Source: an uncultured Arenimonas sp. (GTDB lineage: Bacteria > Pseudomonadota > Gammaproteobacteria > Xanthomonadales > Xanthomonadaceae). From it: DNA of 14,442 bases. Below, piece by piece: positions 6,490-13,105 of the stretch. Made by a program: the position numbers and the translations under genes. Location: assembly GCA_946480565.1 (NCBI GenBank), contig CAMLKR010000048.1, positions 1-14,442 on the forward strand, written 5' to 3'. The notes under the pieces are model-generated. The model ran no database searches. It saw nothing but the letters and a program-made list of their open reading frames with translations, and was not told the origin of the DNA. Every line of letters begins with the position of its first letter. The stretch's first letter is position 1.

Positions 6490-7383
6490 GTGGCCGCTAA
6501 GAAACCCGCAAAGAAGGCCGCCAAACCGGCCGCCAAGAAGCCCGTCAAGGCCAGCAAGCCGGCGAAGAAGCCGGCTGCCAAGGCCAAGCCGGCCGCCAAG
6601 CCCGCCAAGAAGGCCAGCAAGCCCGCCAAGAAGGCCGCCAAACCCGTCGCCAAGGCCAAGCCCGCCGCGAAGCCGGCGAAGAAGGCCGCCAAGCCTGTCG
6701 CCAAGAAGGCTGCTGCCAAGCCCGCCGCCAAGCCGGCCGCCAAGGCCGTCGCCAAACCCGCGCCCAAGCCTGTCGCCAAGCCGGCGGCCAAGCCGGTGGC
6801 CGCACCTGCGGCCAAGGCCAAGCCTGCGGCGGCCCCCGCGCCGGTGGCCAAGGCCGTGCCCGCGCCCGCGGCCAAGCCCGCGCCGGTCCGACGCGAGCCG
6901 GGCGTGCGCGCCGGCTACGTCAAGCCCGCCGCGCCGCGCCCCGAGCGCATGAAGCCGGCGCCGTCGCGCGAACGCGTGGTGCTGCCGGCGGGCTACAAGC
7001 CCTCGGCGAAAGAGGAATACATGGGCCCGATGCAGCTCGAGTATTTCCGCCAGCGCCTGCTGCAGTGGAAGGACGACCTGGTCGAGGAGTCCAAGCAGAC
7101 CATCGAGAACCTCAAGGAAGAAGTGCGCGACGTCGGCGACGAAGCCGAGCGCGCCAGCCGCGAATCCGAGAACTCGCTGGAGCTGCGCACCCGCGACCGC
7201 TACCGCAAGCTGATCAGCAAGATCGACAGCACGCTCAAGCGCATCGAGGACGGCAGCTACGGCTACTGCGTGGACACCGGCGAAGAAATCGGCCTGGAGC
7301 GCCTCGAGGCGCGCCTGACCGCCGAGCGCACCATCGACGCGCAGGAGCGCTGGGAACACCGCCAGAAGCAGATGGGCGAATGA
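6490..7383 (+). CDS. dksA: RNA polymerase-binding transcription factor DksA with long Lys/Ala/Pro-rich N-terminal tail and no zinc finger
   Basis: DksA enters the RNA polymerase secondary channel and, with ppGpp, alters initiation at rRNA and amino-acid promoters. The product is 297 residues, about twice E. coli DksA (151). Residues 1-130 are almost only K, A, P and V in AKP/AKK units; 131-175 are a linker. The DksA domain begins at EEYMGPMQLEYF (175-186), followed by a coiled-coil whose tip reads D217-E218-A219-E220-R221-A222 (E. coli DxxDxA, so Asp74 becomes Glu), then SLELRTRDRYRKLISKI and DGSYGYC. Of the four zinc cysteines only C260 remains; the others are T263, T281 and A284. GTG 6490 has a well-spaced GAGAGGA. 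A strong promoter precedes and a terminator follows, so it is monocistronic. The tail could bind DNA or RNA nonspecifically, like histone H1 or AlgP; that is inference. Confidence 0.9.
   Translation: MAAKKPAKKAAKPAAKKPVKASKPAKKPAAKAKPAAKPAKKASKPAKKAAKPVAKAKPAAKPAKKAAKPVAKKAAAKPAAKPAAKAVAKPAPKPVAKPAAKPVAAPAAKAKPAAAPAPVAKAVPAPAAKPAPVRREPGVRAGYVKPAAPRPERMKPAPSRERVVLPAGYKPSAKEEYMGPMQLEYFRQRLLQWKDDLVEESKQTIENLKEEVRDVGDEAERASRESENSLELRTRDRYRKLISKIDSTLKRIEDGSYGYCVDTGEEIGLERLEARLTAERTIDAQERWEHRQKQMGE
6502..6885 (+). repeat. Low-complexity coding repeat (GCCAAG / CCGGCC units) encoding the DksA tail
   Basis: About 380 bases are built from degenerate 12-15 base units such as GCCAAGCCCGCC and GCCAAGAAGGCC, encoding AKPA and AKKA. 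Units vary in third-position and Pro/Lys/Ala order, so this is a diverged tandem repeat. Such tracts tend to vary in length between strains. Confidence 0.8.
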
Positions 7384-7403
7384 TCCCCGCAACAGCGCTT
7401 TGA

Positions 7404-7437
7404 AGAAGAAGCCCCGCCTCGGCGGGGTTTCTTTTTT
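7404..7437. terminator. Bidirectional intrinsic terminator between dksA and the DUF3037 gene
   Basis: The core stem is CCCCGC (7412-7417), loop CTCG, GCGGGG (7422-7427), extended by A/G-rich bases pairing with the following T-rich run (7428-7437, TTTCTTTTTT). On the minus strand the same stem is followed by TTCTTCTTC. It lies 20 bases after the dksA stop and immediately beyond the minus-strand stop at 7441, so it can serve both convergent units. Confidence 0.9.
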
Positions 7438-7440
7438 GCC

Positions 7441-7824
7441 TCACCCCACCAGTTTCTGCAGCAGCCGGTCGAGCGTCGCCTCGGGGTCGCCGCAGCGGCC
7501 GGTGTGGACCGGCGACGTCTGGATGATGGAGCTGCGCCGGGCGGTGAGCCAGTGGAAACGCGCCCGCGGCGGCAGCGCGCCGATCGGGCCCGCGTCGGCA
7601 TGGCCGGCGCAGATCGCCGGGATCGCGGCCAGGTGGCGGCGCACCAGCTCCAGGTCCACGTCCGGCGCCAGCGCCAGCAGCCGGGACTCGTCCAGCGCGA
7701 TGCGCGCACCCAGGAAGCCGAGCTTCTGGCAGGAAAGCATCACGCCCGCGTTGACGAATTCCTCGCGCTCGATCCGCGGCACGACGCGGATCACGGCGTA
7801 GTCGTAGGTGTCAGCCGCGTGCAT
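7441..7824 (-). CDS. DUF3037 family protein, partner of the HipA-like kinase
   Basis: A 127-residue protein beginning MHAADTYDYAVIRVVPRIER, followed by EEFVNAGVMLSCQ; the YxYAVIRxVP...EFVNAGV pattern is characteristic of DUF3037 (family name from memory). No signal peptide or membrane segment is seen, so it is probably cytoplasmic. The frame is open further upstream but only as a shadow of the kinase gene. ATG 7824 is chosen because AGGAGG lies six bases ahead and the conserved motif begins a few residues later. It overlaps the kinase gene by 14 bases, which suggests co-translation and possibly a complex. In my memory DUF3037 genes commonly sit next to HipA-like kinase genes, and no biochemical role is known to me. 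Confidence 0.8.
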   Translation of the reverse strand: MHAADTYDYAVIRVVPRIEREEFVNAGVMLSCQKLGFLGARIALDESRLLALAPDVDLELVRRHLAAIPAICAGHADAGPIGALPPRARFHWLTARRSSIIQTSPVHTGRCGDPEATLDRLLQKLVG

Positions 7825-8578
7825 CGATGGCCTCCTGGACGAAGCTCCGGCGCGCCAGCCGGCGGCAGAAGTAGTCGACGTAGGCACGGCGCTGGGTGTC
7901 CGGATCGCCGATAGCGGCGTCCAGCAGCAGCGAATCGGGCACCTCGGCGACGATGCCGGCGATGGTGCCGGCGTCCAGCCGTGGCGCCAGCGCCGCATCG
8001 GCCGCCGCCAGCCCGCTGGCCAGCGGCAGCAGCACATGGTCGCGGATCATCGGGAAGGGTTTGTCCGCGGCGGCGGGATCGCCGTCCCAACCGTGGTGGA
8101 AATACAGCGCCGCGCCGTGGTCGATCAGCCACAGCCGCCGGTGCCAGGCCAGCAGGTTGGTGTTGCGGGCGCTGCGGTCGACATTGCTGGTGAATGCGTC
8201 GTGCCAGACGATGCGCGAGGCCAGGTCCGCGTCCACCGGATCGGCCACCGGGTCGAAGTTCGCCGAGCCCGGGAGGAAATCCAGCGCGACGTTTGTGCCG
8301 CCGCTGGCTCGGATCAGTTCCTGGATCTCGGGGTCGGGTTCGGTGCGCGCCAGCTCCGGATCCAGCGCGGCCAGGACGATCTCGGGCACGTCCAGCCCCA
8401 GCCTGCGGGCGATGCCGCCGGCGATGATCTCGGCGACCAAGGCTTTGGGGCCCTGGCCGGCGCCGCGGAACTTGAGCACGTACAGCCCCTCGTCATCCGC
8501 CTCCACCAGGGCCGGCAGCGAACCGCCCTCGCGCAGGGGCGTGACGTATCGGCCAACCGTGATGGTGCGCAGTGCCAT
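7811..8578 (-). CDS. HipA-like kinase (single-domain HipA family)
   Basis: A 255-residue protein with a compact HipA/PI3K-like kinase layout. Features are K36 in YVLKFRG (ATP-binding lysine), E50 in ALVAEIIAGGIARRLGL (probable salt-bridge partner), the catalytic-loop stretch IVWHDAFTSNVDRSARNTNL (123-142) with D134 and N139 as likely catalytic and Mg-binding residues, and LIDHGAAL (151-158) with D153 as the DFG-like aspartate. It is much shorter than E. coli HipA (about 440 residues) and lacks the N-terminal HipA subdomain; no HipB-like helix-turn-helix gene lies nearby. It overlaps the DUF3037 gene by 14 bases and follows the DUF885 gene by 11 bases, so it is probably the fourth gene of the cysS-led transcript. 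HipA relatives phosphorylate proteins such as aminoacyl-tRNA synthetases; the target here is unknown. Confidence 0.82.
   Translation of the reverse strand: MALRTITVGRYVTPLREGGSLPALVEADDEGLYVLKFRGAGQGPKALVAEIIAGGIARRLGLDVPEIVLAALDPELARTEPDPEIQELIRASGGTNVALDFLPGSANFDPVADPVDADLASRIVWHDAFTSNVDRSARNTNLLAWHRRLWLIDHGAALYFHHGWDGDPAAADKPFPMIRDHVLLPLASGLAAADAALAPRLDAGTIAGIVAEVPDSLLLDAAIGDPDTQRRAYVDYFCRRLARRSFVQEAIDARG
7831..7836 (-). promoter_or_regulatory. Consensus ribosome-binding site of the DUF3037 gene, inside the kinase gene
   Basis: Minus-strand AGGAGG six bases before ATG 7824, embedded in the last codons of the upstream kinase gene. It fixes the start and indicates strong independent translation of the DUF3037 protein relative to the kinase, whose own start lacks such a site. 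Confidence 0.75.
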
Positions 8579-8589
8579 GTGGCCGGGGC

Positions 8590-10347
8590 TCAGCGGCCGC
8601 CACCGAAGTCGTAGAACTTCCAGTCGGCCTTGAGATCACCCGGCGGCAGCTCGCCGAGCAGGCGCGAACGCACCACGGCCACCGGCATCGGGCCGCCCTT
8701 GAGGATGGCGTCGTGGAACTCGCGCTCGCTCATCTTGCCGGCGCCGACGATCTCGTCGTGCAGGGCGTAGAACTGCAGGCCGCCGATCATGTAGGCGATC
8801 TGGTAGAGCGGGCCGTAGTCGCCGGCGAAGCTGCGGCGCACTTCGGCGCGGGCGTTCTCGCGCTCGTGCCCGACCCGCTCGACCAGCAGGTCCACGGCCT
8901 GGTCGGGCGTCATCTTCTCCAGGTGGAAACCCAGCGAGAACAGGATGCGGGCGGCGCGGTGGCTGCGCCAGAACAGCATGCCGATCCGGTCTTCCGGCGT
9001 CCTGGCGAAGCCGCGGTCCCAGAGGCGGAACTCCCAGTACAGCGCCCAGCCTTCGGTCCAGAAGGGCGTGTCGAACAGTTCGCGCTGGGTCTGGTAGCGG
9101 CTGTTGTAGAAATACTGAAGGTGGTGCCCCGGGATCAGCTCGTGGTGCACCACCGCGCGGCTGAAGTGGCGGTTGTTGCCGCGCAGGGCCATCAGCTTCT
9201 TGTCGTGCGGCATGGTGTCGGTGGGGTAGGCCACCCACACGTCCTGGCCGCCGAGGAAAAACGGCGCCTGCAGCTGGTACTCGGGCGTGAGCATGGTCAT
9301 GCGCCAGTCGCGTTTGGCCAGCTCGGGCACGCTGACCAGGTCGTTGGCGACCAGGTAGTCGATCGCCTCGTCCGCCAGTTCGACCACCAGCTTCGGCTGT
9401 TCGCCCGGCGCCGGGTGCCGGGTCTTGACGATCTCCAGGGCCTGCCGCCAGTCCTTGGCGCCCATCTCGGCGGCGGCCTTCTCCAGCTCGCGCTGACACC
9501 AGGCCAGCTCGCGCTCGGCCAGGTCCATCAGTTGTTCGGGCGAGTAGGGGATCAGCTCATGGCGCAGGCCGGCGACCAGCGCCTCGCGCCCGATCGGGTC
9601 GCCGATGATGGTCTCGGGGTCGTTGGCGCCCGCGAGTTTGTCGCGCAGCAGCTTGCCGTACGCGTCCATCTGCTGGTCCAGGGCTTCGTAGGGCTGTTTG
9701 GCCCACCAGCCGAACTGCGGGTCGTAACCGGCGTGGAAGCCGTACCAGTCCTTCAGGTCGCGGCGAACGTCGTCCAGCAGGCGCGCCGCGCGGTGCGCGA
9801 CGATCGGCGTGGTGCCCAGCGCCTTCGGATCCTTCTCCAGCTGCTTCTGCAGGTCGGCCAGGGCGCGGCGGCTGCGGTCGAGCACCTCGGCGCTGGCGCG
9901 CGGGTCCGGATACTCCAGGGCCCGGCGCGCCTCGGCCAGCGCGATCAGGGCATCCACCTCCGGCAGCAGCGGCGCGGCCTGGCGATAGCGGTCGCGCTCG
10001 AAGTCCAGCTGCCCGATCCGGTAGGCCAGGTCGCGGCGCAGCAGGGCGTGGTCGATGCGGTCCTCCAGGCCCAGGACCGCGGGATCGATCTCGGCCAGGC
10101 GCCCCTGCCAGCCCGTGTAGAGCTCGCGCAGCGCGGTTTCCCGGCGCGGCCCCGCGGTGACGTCGGCCACGCGCTGCAGGCTGGCCAGGTCGGCCCGGAA
10201 GCGCTGCACCACCGGCGCCAGGCGCTGGTGATTGGCAGGCATGTCGGCCAGGGTCGGCACGCGGTCCGGCGCCTCGGCCAGGGTGGCCGCCGGTCCGGCG
10301 AGGGCGGCGGCGAGGCTGAGCGCGATCAGGCGGCGGGCAAGCGGCAT
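8590..10347 (-). CDS. Secreted DUF885 family metallopeptidase-like protein
   Basis: A 585-residue protein with a Sec signal peptide (MPLARRLIALSLAAALAGPA, likely cleavage after ATLA at about 24), so periplasmic or exported. The long, mostly helical body carries the DUF885 signature VVHHELIPGHHLQ with H402, E403, H408 and H409, and FWTEGWALYWE with E432 as a probable further zinc ligand. This is an HExxPGHH arrangement, not the canonical HExxH of thermolysin-like enzymes. Other conserved-looking stretches are GGLQFYALHDEI and GPMPVAVVRSRL near the C-terminus. The family is widespread in bacteria, often as lipoproteins or periplasmic proteins; a peptidase or carboxypeptidase role is likely but unproven. 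The ATG at 10347 follows AGGAG by eight bases and sits five bases after the sufE-like stop. Confidence 0.88.
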   Translation of the reverse strand: MPLARRLIALSLAAALAGPAATLAEAPDRVPTLADMPANHQRLAPVVQRFRADLASLQRVADVTAGPRRETALRELYTGWQGRLAEIDPAVLGLEDRIDHALLRRDLAYRIGQLDFERDRYRQAAPLLPEVDALIALAEARRALEYPDPRASAEVLDRSRRALADLQKQLEKDPKALGTTPIVAHRAARLLDDVRRDLKDWYGFHAGYDPQFGWWAKQPYEALDQQMDAYGKLLRDKLAGANDPETIIGDPIGREALVAGLRHELIPYSPEQLMDLAERELAWCQRELEKAAAEMGAKDWRQALEIVKTRHPAPGEQPKLVVELADEAIDYLVANDLVSVPELAKRDWRMTMLTPEYQLQAPFFLGGQDVWVAYPTDTMPHDKKLMALRGNNRHFSRAVVHHELIPGHHLQYFYNSRYQTQRELFDTPFWTEGWALYWEFRLWDRGFARTPEDRIGMLFWRSHRAARILFSLGFHLEKMTPDQAVDLLVERVGHERENARAEVRRSFAGDYGPLYQIAYMIGGLQFYALHDEIVGAGKMSEREFHDAILKGGPMPVAVVRSRLLGELPPGDLKADWKFYDFGGGR

Positions 10348-10352
10348 TCGGA

Positions 10353-10790
10353 TTACTCCTGGGGTGCAAGGGTCCGGCGGGCGGTGTCCTGGATGAACTG
10401 CAGCAACGAGGCCAGGCCGTTGCTGCGGGTCGGCGAAAGGTGTTTGGCCAGGCCGATGGCGGCGATGTAGTCGGGTGTCGTGGCCAGGATCTCGGAGGCG
10501 CTGCGGCCGGAATACACCCGCAGGGCCAGGTAGATCAGGCCCGAGACGATGCTGGAGTCGCTGATGGCGTGGAACTCCAGGTCCGCCGCGTCGCCCGAGG
10601 CGGTGATCCAGACCATCGACTGGCAGCCGTGCAGGCGGTTGGCCTCGGTCTTGTCGGCCTCGGGGAAGGGCGGCAGCTTGCGGCCCAGGTCGATCAGGTA
10701 CTGGTAGCGCTCGGACCAGTCGCCGAAGAAGCCGAACTCCTCGGCGATGGCGGCCTGCGCTTCGGCGGCGCTGCCTTCGGTCGGGCGCAT
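10353..10790 (-). CDS. sufE: SufE family cysteine-desulfurase sulfur acceptor
   Basis: A 145-residue SufE/CsdE-type protein. It accepts persulfide sulfur from a cysteine desulfurase (SufS or CsdA) for Fe-S cluster assembly in the cytoplasm. The active-site cysteine is C56 in RLHGCQSMVWI. Other family features are FGDWSERYQYLIDLGRKLPP (22-41), the ADLEFHAISDSSIVSGLIYL core (about 69-88), and a C-terminal LSPTRSNGLASLLQFIQ. GGAGG lies about nine bases before ATG 10790, and the start overlaps the cysS stop by one base (TGATG). No other suf gene is in view, so it could equally be a CsdE-like stand-alone sulfur acceptor. Placement next to cysS links it loosely to cysteine use; that link is inference. 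Confidence 0.9.
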   Translation of the reverse strand: MRPTEGSAAEAQAAIAEEFGFFGDWSERYQYLIDLGRKLPPFPEADKTEANRLHGCQSMVWITASGDAADLEFHAISDSSIVSGLIYLALRVYSGRSASEILATTPDYIAAIGLAKHLSPTRSNGLASLLQFIQDTARRTLAPQE

Positions 10791-12160
10791 CAGCCGCGCC
10801 TCCAGCGCACGCCCTGCGCCGTGTCCTCAAGCAGGACGCCCTCGTCGGCCAGCTGCTTGCGGATGGCGTCGGCACGGGCGAAGTCGCGCGCCGCCTTGGC
10901 GGCGTTGCGTTCGTCCACCAGGGCCTGGATGCGGGCGTCGTCGCCCTCGGCGCTGCCGCGGCTGAACCAGGCGGCGGGATCCTGCTGCAGCAGGCCCAGC
11001 AGTTCGCCGCCCCCCAGCAGTTCGGCCTTGAGGTTGGCCCGGACCAGCGGGCCTTCGGCCTTGCGGGCCTCGCCGGCGATGCGGGCCAGTTCGGCCAGGG
11101 CGGCCGGGGTATTTAGGTCGTCGCACAACGCGGCCTCGACGGCCACCGGCACGATCGGCGCGATCACCGGCACGTCGGCCAGGTCGCGCAGCGTCCCGTA
11201 CAGCCGGTCCAGCGTGCGCACGCTTTGTTCGATCAGGTTGTCAGACCAGTCCAGCGGCTGCCGGTAGTGGGCCGAAAGCAGGGCGTAGCGCAGGGCCTCG
11301 GGCGGGTGCTGGTCGAGCAGGTCGTGCACCAGGGACACGTTGCCCACCGACTTGCTCATCTTGGCGCCATCGAAGGTCAGCATGCCGTTGTGCAGCCAGT
11401 AGCGTGCGAACACTTCGCCGCCGTGGGCGCAGGTGCTCTGGGCGATCTCGTTCTCGTGGTGCGGGAACTGCAGGTCGACGCCGCCGCCGTGGATGTCGAT
11501 GGTGTCGCCCAGGTGGGCCTCGGCCATGGCCGAGCACTCGATGTGCCACCCCGGGCGGCCGATGCCCCAGGGCGAGGGCCAGCCGGGCAGGTCGGGCGTG
11601 GACGGCTTCCAGAGCACGAAGTCGCCCGGGTCGCGCTTGTAGGGCGCCACTTCGACGCGGGCGCCGGCCAGCATTTCCTCCGGGTCGCGGCGCGAGAGCT
11701 TGCCGTAGTCGGGGAAGCTGGCGACCGAGAACAGCGCATGGCCTTCGGCGACGTAGGCGTGGCCGCTGTCGATCAGGCGCTCGATCATCGCGATGATGTG
11801 GCCGATGTGGGCGGTGGCGTGCGGAGTCACGTCGGCCGGGGCGACGCCCAGGCGGGCGAGGTCGTCGAAGTAGGCCTGGGTGTACTTGCCCGTGATCTCG
11901 CCGATCGGCACGCCGCGCTCGCGGGCGGCGGCGTTGATCTTGTCGTCCACGTCGGTGATGTTGCGGGCGTAGACCAGCTTCGGATAGCGCCGCCGCAGCA
12001 GGTTGGCCAGCACGCCGAACACCACCGGCGGGCGGACGTTGCCGATGTGCACGTAGTTGTAGACGGTGGGGCCGCAGACGTACATCGTCACCCGGTTCGG
12101 GTCGCGGGGCTCGAAGGTTTCGAGCTGCCGGTGCAGGTTGTTGTAGAGGCGCAGGTCCAT
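10790..12160 (-). CDS. cysS: Cysteinyl-tRNA synthetase
   Basis: A 456-residue class Ia aminoacyl-tRNA synthetase, close to the usual length (about 460). It charges tRNA-Cys with cysteine in the cytoplasm. The HIGH-type motif is HIGN (38-41) in [14 protein letters not shown], and KMSKS is at 267-271 ([10 protein letters not shown]). Zinc ligands that select cysteine are present: C29 in [11 protein letters not shown]209 in [10 protein letters not shown]234 and E236-region in [11 protein letters not shown]. Other class motifs are NITDVDDKI (67-75) and the C-terminal anticodon-binding DALR-like helices. ATG 12160 has no clear Shine-Dalgarno sequence. It heads the five-gene minus-strand cluster and has a weak promoter candidate just upstream. 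Confidence 0.97.
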   Translation of the reverse strand: MDLRLYNNLHRQLETFEPRDPNRVTMYVCGPTVYNYVHIGNVRPPVVFGVLANLLRRRYPKLVYARNITDVDDKINAAARERGVPIGEITGKYTQAYFDDLARLGVAPADVTPHATAHIGHIIAMIERLIDSGHAYVAEGHALFSVASFPDYGKLSRRDPEEMLAGARVEVAPYKRDPGDFVLWKPSTPDLPGWPSPWGIGRPGWHIECSAMAEAHLGDTIDIHGGGVDLQFPHHENEIAQSTCAHGGEVFARYWLHNGMLTFDGAKMSKSVGNVSLVHDLLDQHPPEALRYALLSAHYRQPLDWSDNLIEQSVRTLDRLYGTLRDLADVPVIAPIVPVAVEAALCDDLNTPAALAELARIAGEARKAEGPLVRANLKAELLGGGELLGLLQQDPAAWFSRGSAEGDDARIQALVDERNAAKAARDFARADAIRKQLADEGVLLEDTAQGVRWRRG

Positions 12161-12184
12161 GGCTTGGATCGGGAGGAAAGCTGA

Positions 12185-12213
12185 AGTCTAGCAAGCCCGT
12201 CCGCCGCGCTTAA
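12185..12213 (-). promoter_or_regulatory. Weak candidate promoter of the cysS cluster
   Basis: On the minus strand TTAAGC (12213-12208), a 17-base spacer and TAGACT (12190-12185) match the sigma-70 elements at three and four of six positions. It would give a leader of about 18 bases. The 180-base gap 12161-12340 shows no other clear element for either flanking gene. Confidence 0.3.
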
Positions 12214-12340
12214 CGAAAATCTTAGGCTTGGGTTCAGCCGTTGGGTGTTTGAATCGCCGCGTCAGATGAGCGCGTGGCCCGGGTCCGGGTCGGACCGGGG
12301 AGGTCCAGGCGCCGCTGCCCGCCCCCGCCGGAGATCCTCC

Positions 12341-12907
12341 ATGACCGCTGCCACCCGTTTCCTGCCGCTGTTCCTGCTGCTCGTCGCCGGCCCGGCGGCG
12401 GCCCAGTACGGCCAGGATCCCTACGAGCCCGAGAGCTCCTATTACGACGCCCCGGTGCCGGAGAACATCAGCTACGGCTACGCCCAGGTGCTGCGGGCGG
12501 ACGAGGTCTTCGAGACCGTGCGCACCCGGGTCCCTGAGGAGCGCTGCAGCGACACCGAATACCGCCAGTCCGGCAAGACCACCGGCGGCACCGTGATCGG
12601 CGCCATCGTCGGCGCGGCCTTGGGCAACCAGGTCGGCAAGGGCGACGGCCGCAAGGCCGCCACCGTGGCCGGCGCGGTCGCCGGCGGCATGGTCGGCCAC
12701 AACATCGCCCAGCGCCGCGCCGAGGCCGAGGCCCGGGGCTGCACCCTGGTCGAGGTCGAGCGCGAGGAGCGCCAGGTGGTCGGTTACGACGTCGAATACA
12801 TGTACAAGGGCGAAAAATACATGTCGCGCCTGCCCTACGACCCGGGCAACCGCCTGCGCATCCGGGTCTCGGTGATGCCGGACGACGGCGGCACCGCCGC
12901 CCGCTGA
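12341..12907 (+). CDS. Periplasmic/outer-membrane glycine zipper 2TM domain protein
   Basis: A 188-residue exported protein. The signal peptide is MTAATRFLPLFLLLVAGPAA with likely cleavage after A21 (AAA|QYG); there is no lipobox cysteine. An acidic, Tyr-rich segment (22-45) is followed by a conserved-looking region with C69. The glycine zipper domain (about 82-120) contains GGTVIGAIVGAALGNQVG and AATVAGAVAGGMVGHNIAQ, matching the Rick_17kDa_Anti / glycine-zipper 2TM family. C134 may pair with C69 in a disulfide. A beta-rich tail (139-177, QVVGYDVEYMYKGEKY) follows. Homologues are envelope proteins of uncertain function, often linked to outer-membrane integrity. ATG 12341 is chosen over an upstream extension to 12245 because GGAG lies seven bases ahead and the signal peptide begins there. 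Confidence 0.85.
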   Translation: MTAATRFLPLFLLLVAGPAAAQYGQDPYEPESSYYDAPVPENISYGYAQVLRADEVFETVRTRVPEERCSDTEYRQSGKTTGGTVIGAIVGAALGNQVGKGDGRKAATVAGAVAGGMVGHNIAQRRAEAEARGCTLVEVEREERQVVGYDVEYMYKGEKYMSRLPYDPGNRLRIRVSVMPDDGGTAAR

Positions 12908-12908
12908 G

Positions 12909-12937
12909 TTGCGGCCGCCGGCCCCGGCCGGCATACT
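12909..12937 (+). promoter_or_regulatory. Candidate promoter for the argF' leader transcript
   Basis: TTGCGG (12909-12914), a 17-base spacer and CATACT (12932-12937) match the sigma-70 elements at three and four of six positions. The predicted transcript start would fall at about 12943-12946, so the leader ORF at 12946 could be translated leaderless or nearly so. The region just ahead of argF' (13106-13133) is too short for a complete promoter, which favours an upstream one. Confidence 0.35.
12917..12932. repeat. Perfect inverted repeat in the promoter spacer
   Basis: GCCGGCC-CC-GGCCGGC has 7-base perfect arms and begins 10 bases after the glycine-zipper gene stop. No T-run follows, so it is not a canonical terminator. 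It fills the spacer between the candidate -35 and -10, where it could be an operator or simply a GC-rich hairpin. Confidence 0.5.
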
Positions 12938-12945
12938 GCCCGCCA

Positions 12946-13050
12946 ATGAACCTGACCCGCGCCAGCGCCGACGTCCTCACCTCCGCCTACATGGCGGCGG
13001 GCATGACCTCGCGCGCGCGCCGACCGGAACCCTCCACGCCAGCTGGGTAA
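12946..13050 (+). CDS. Putative 34-codon leader peptide of the arginine operon
   Basis: A short ORF starting MNLTRASADVL and ending with a TAA at 13048-13050. Arginine is encoded at codons 5, 23, 25 and 26, with the cluster CGC-GCG-CGC-CGA at 13012-13023. Its last two codons, GCT-GGG (13042-13047), are identical to the downstream arm of the terminator stem 13081-13099 and can pair with the upstream arm. No Shine-Dalgarno sequence is visible before 12946; a start at the internal ATG 13003 would give a 15-codon peptide with three arginines. The position between a candidate promoter and a terminator just ahead of argF' suggests a ribosome-stalling leader. It could also be a chance ORF; no protein homology is recognised. 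Confidence 0.45.
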   Translation: MNLTRASADVLTSAYMAAGMTSRARRPEPSTPAG

Positions 13051-13105
13051 ACCGGACGTCACTGCTTGTTCACCGGAAAAGCCCAGCCTCGCGCTGGGCT
13101 TTTTT
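13042..13105 (+). promoter_or_regulatory. Putative attenuator: antiterminator/terminator pair ahead of argF'
   Basis: GCTGGG (13042-13047) can pair with CCCAGC (13082-13087), six Watson-Crick pairs plus a possible G-U, which would disrupt the terminator stem. When the ribosome reaches the TAA at 13048 it would cover GCTGGG and allow the terminator; stalling at the arginine codons 13012-13023 would leave it free. This is the arrangement of classical amino-acid attenuators. The pairing is seen; the function is inferred. Confidence 0.45.
13077..13105 (+). terminator. Strong intrinsic terminator 29 bases before argF'
   Basis: AAAA-GCCCAGC (13081-13087), a five-base loop CTCGC, GCTGGGC (13093-13099) and TTTTTT (13100-13105) form an 11-base-pair stem counting the A-T pairs. 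It lies 170 bases after the preceding gene's stop and directly before the argF' ribosome-binding site, so it may be a regulated terminator for argF' instead of, or as well as, the end of the upstream gene. Confidence 0.88.

Noticed and set aside
6465..6875. Minus-strand frame rich in GLAAGLA repeats that looks like a membrane protein
   Set aside because: It is the exact antisense of the Lys/Ala repeat of dksA, with no start signals of its own.
6502..6885. Tandem repeat considered as CRISPR or a non-coding satellite
   Set aside because: Units are short, degenerate, in frame and fully coding, with no spacer structure.
8572..10470. 632-codon plus-strand frame opposite the DUF885 gene
   Set aside because: Antisense shadow typical of very GC-rich DNA; low-complexity Val/Gly/His/Arg translation, while the minus strand encodes a complete DUF885 protein with signal peptide and motifs.
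11225..12184. 319-codon plus-strand frame opposite cysS
   Set aside because: Shadow of a full-length, motif-complete cysteinyl-tRNA synthetase.
12245..12340. N-terminal extension of the glycine-zipper protein from ATG 12245
   Set aside because: It lacks a ribosome-binding site and would bury the signal peptide; ATG 12341 has GGAG seven bases ahead.
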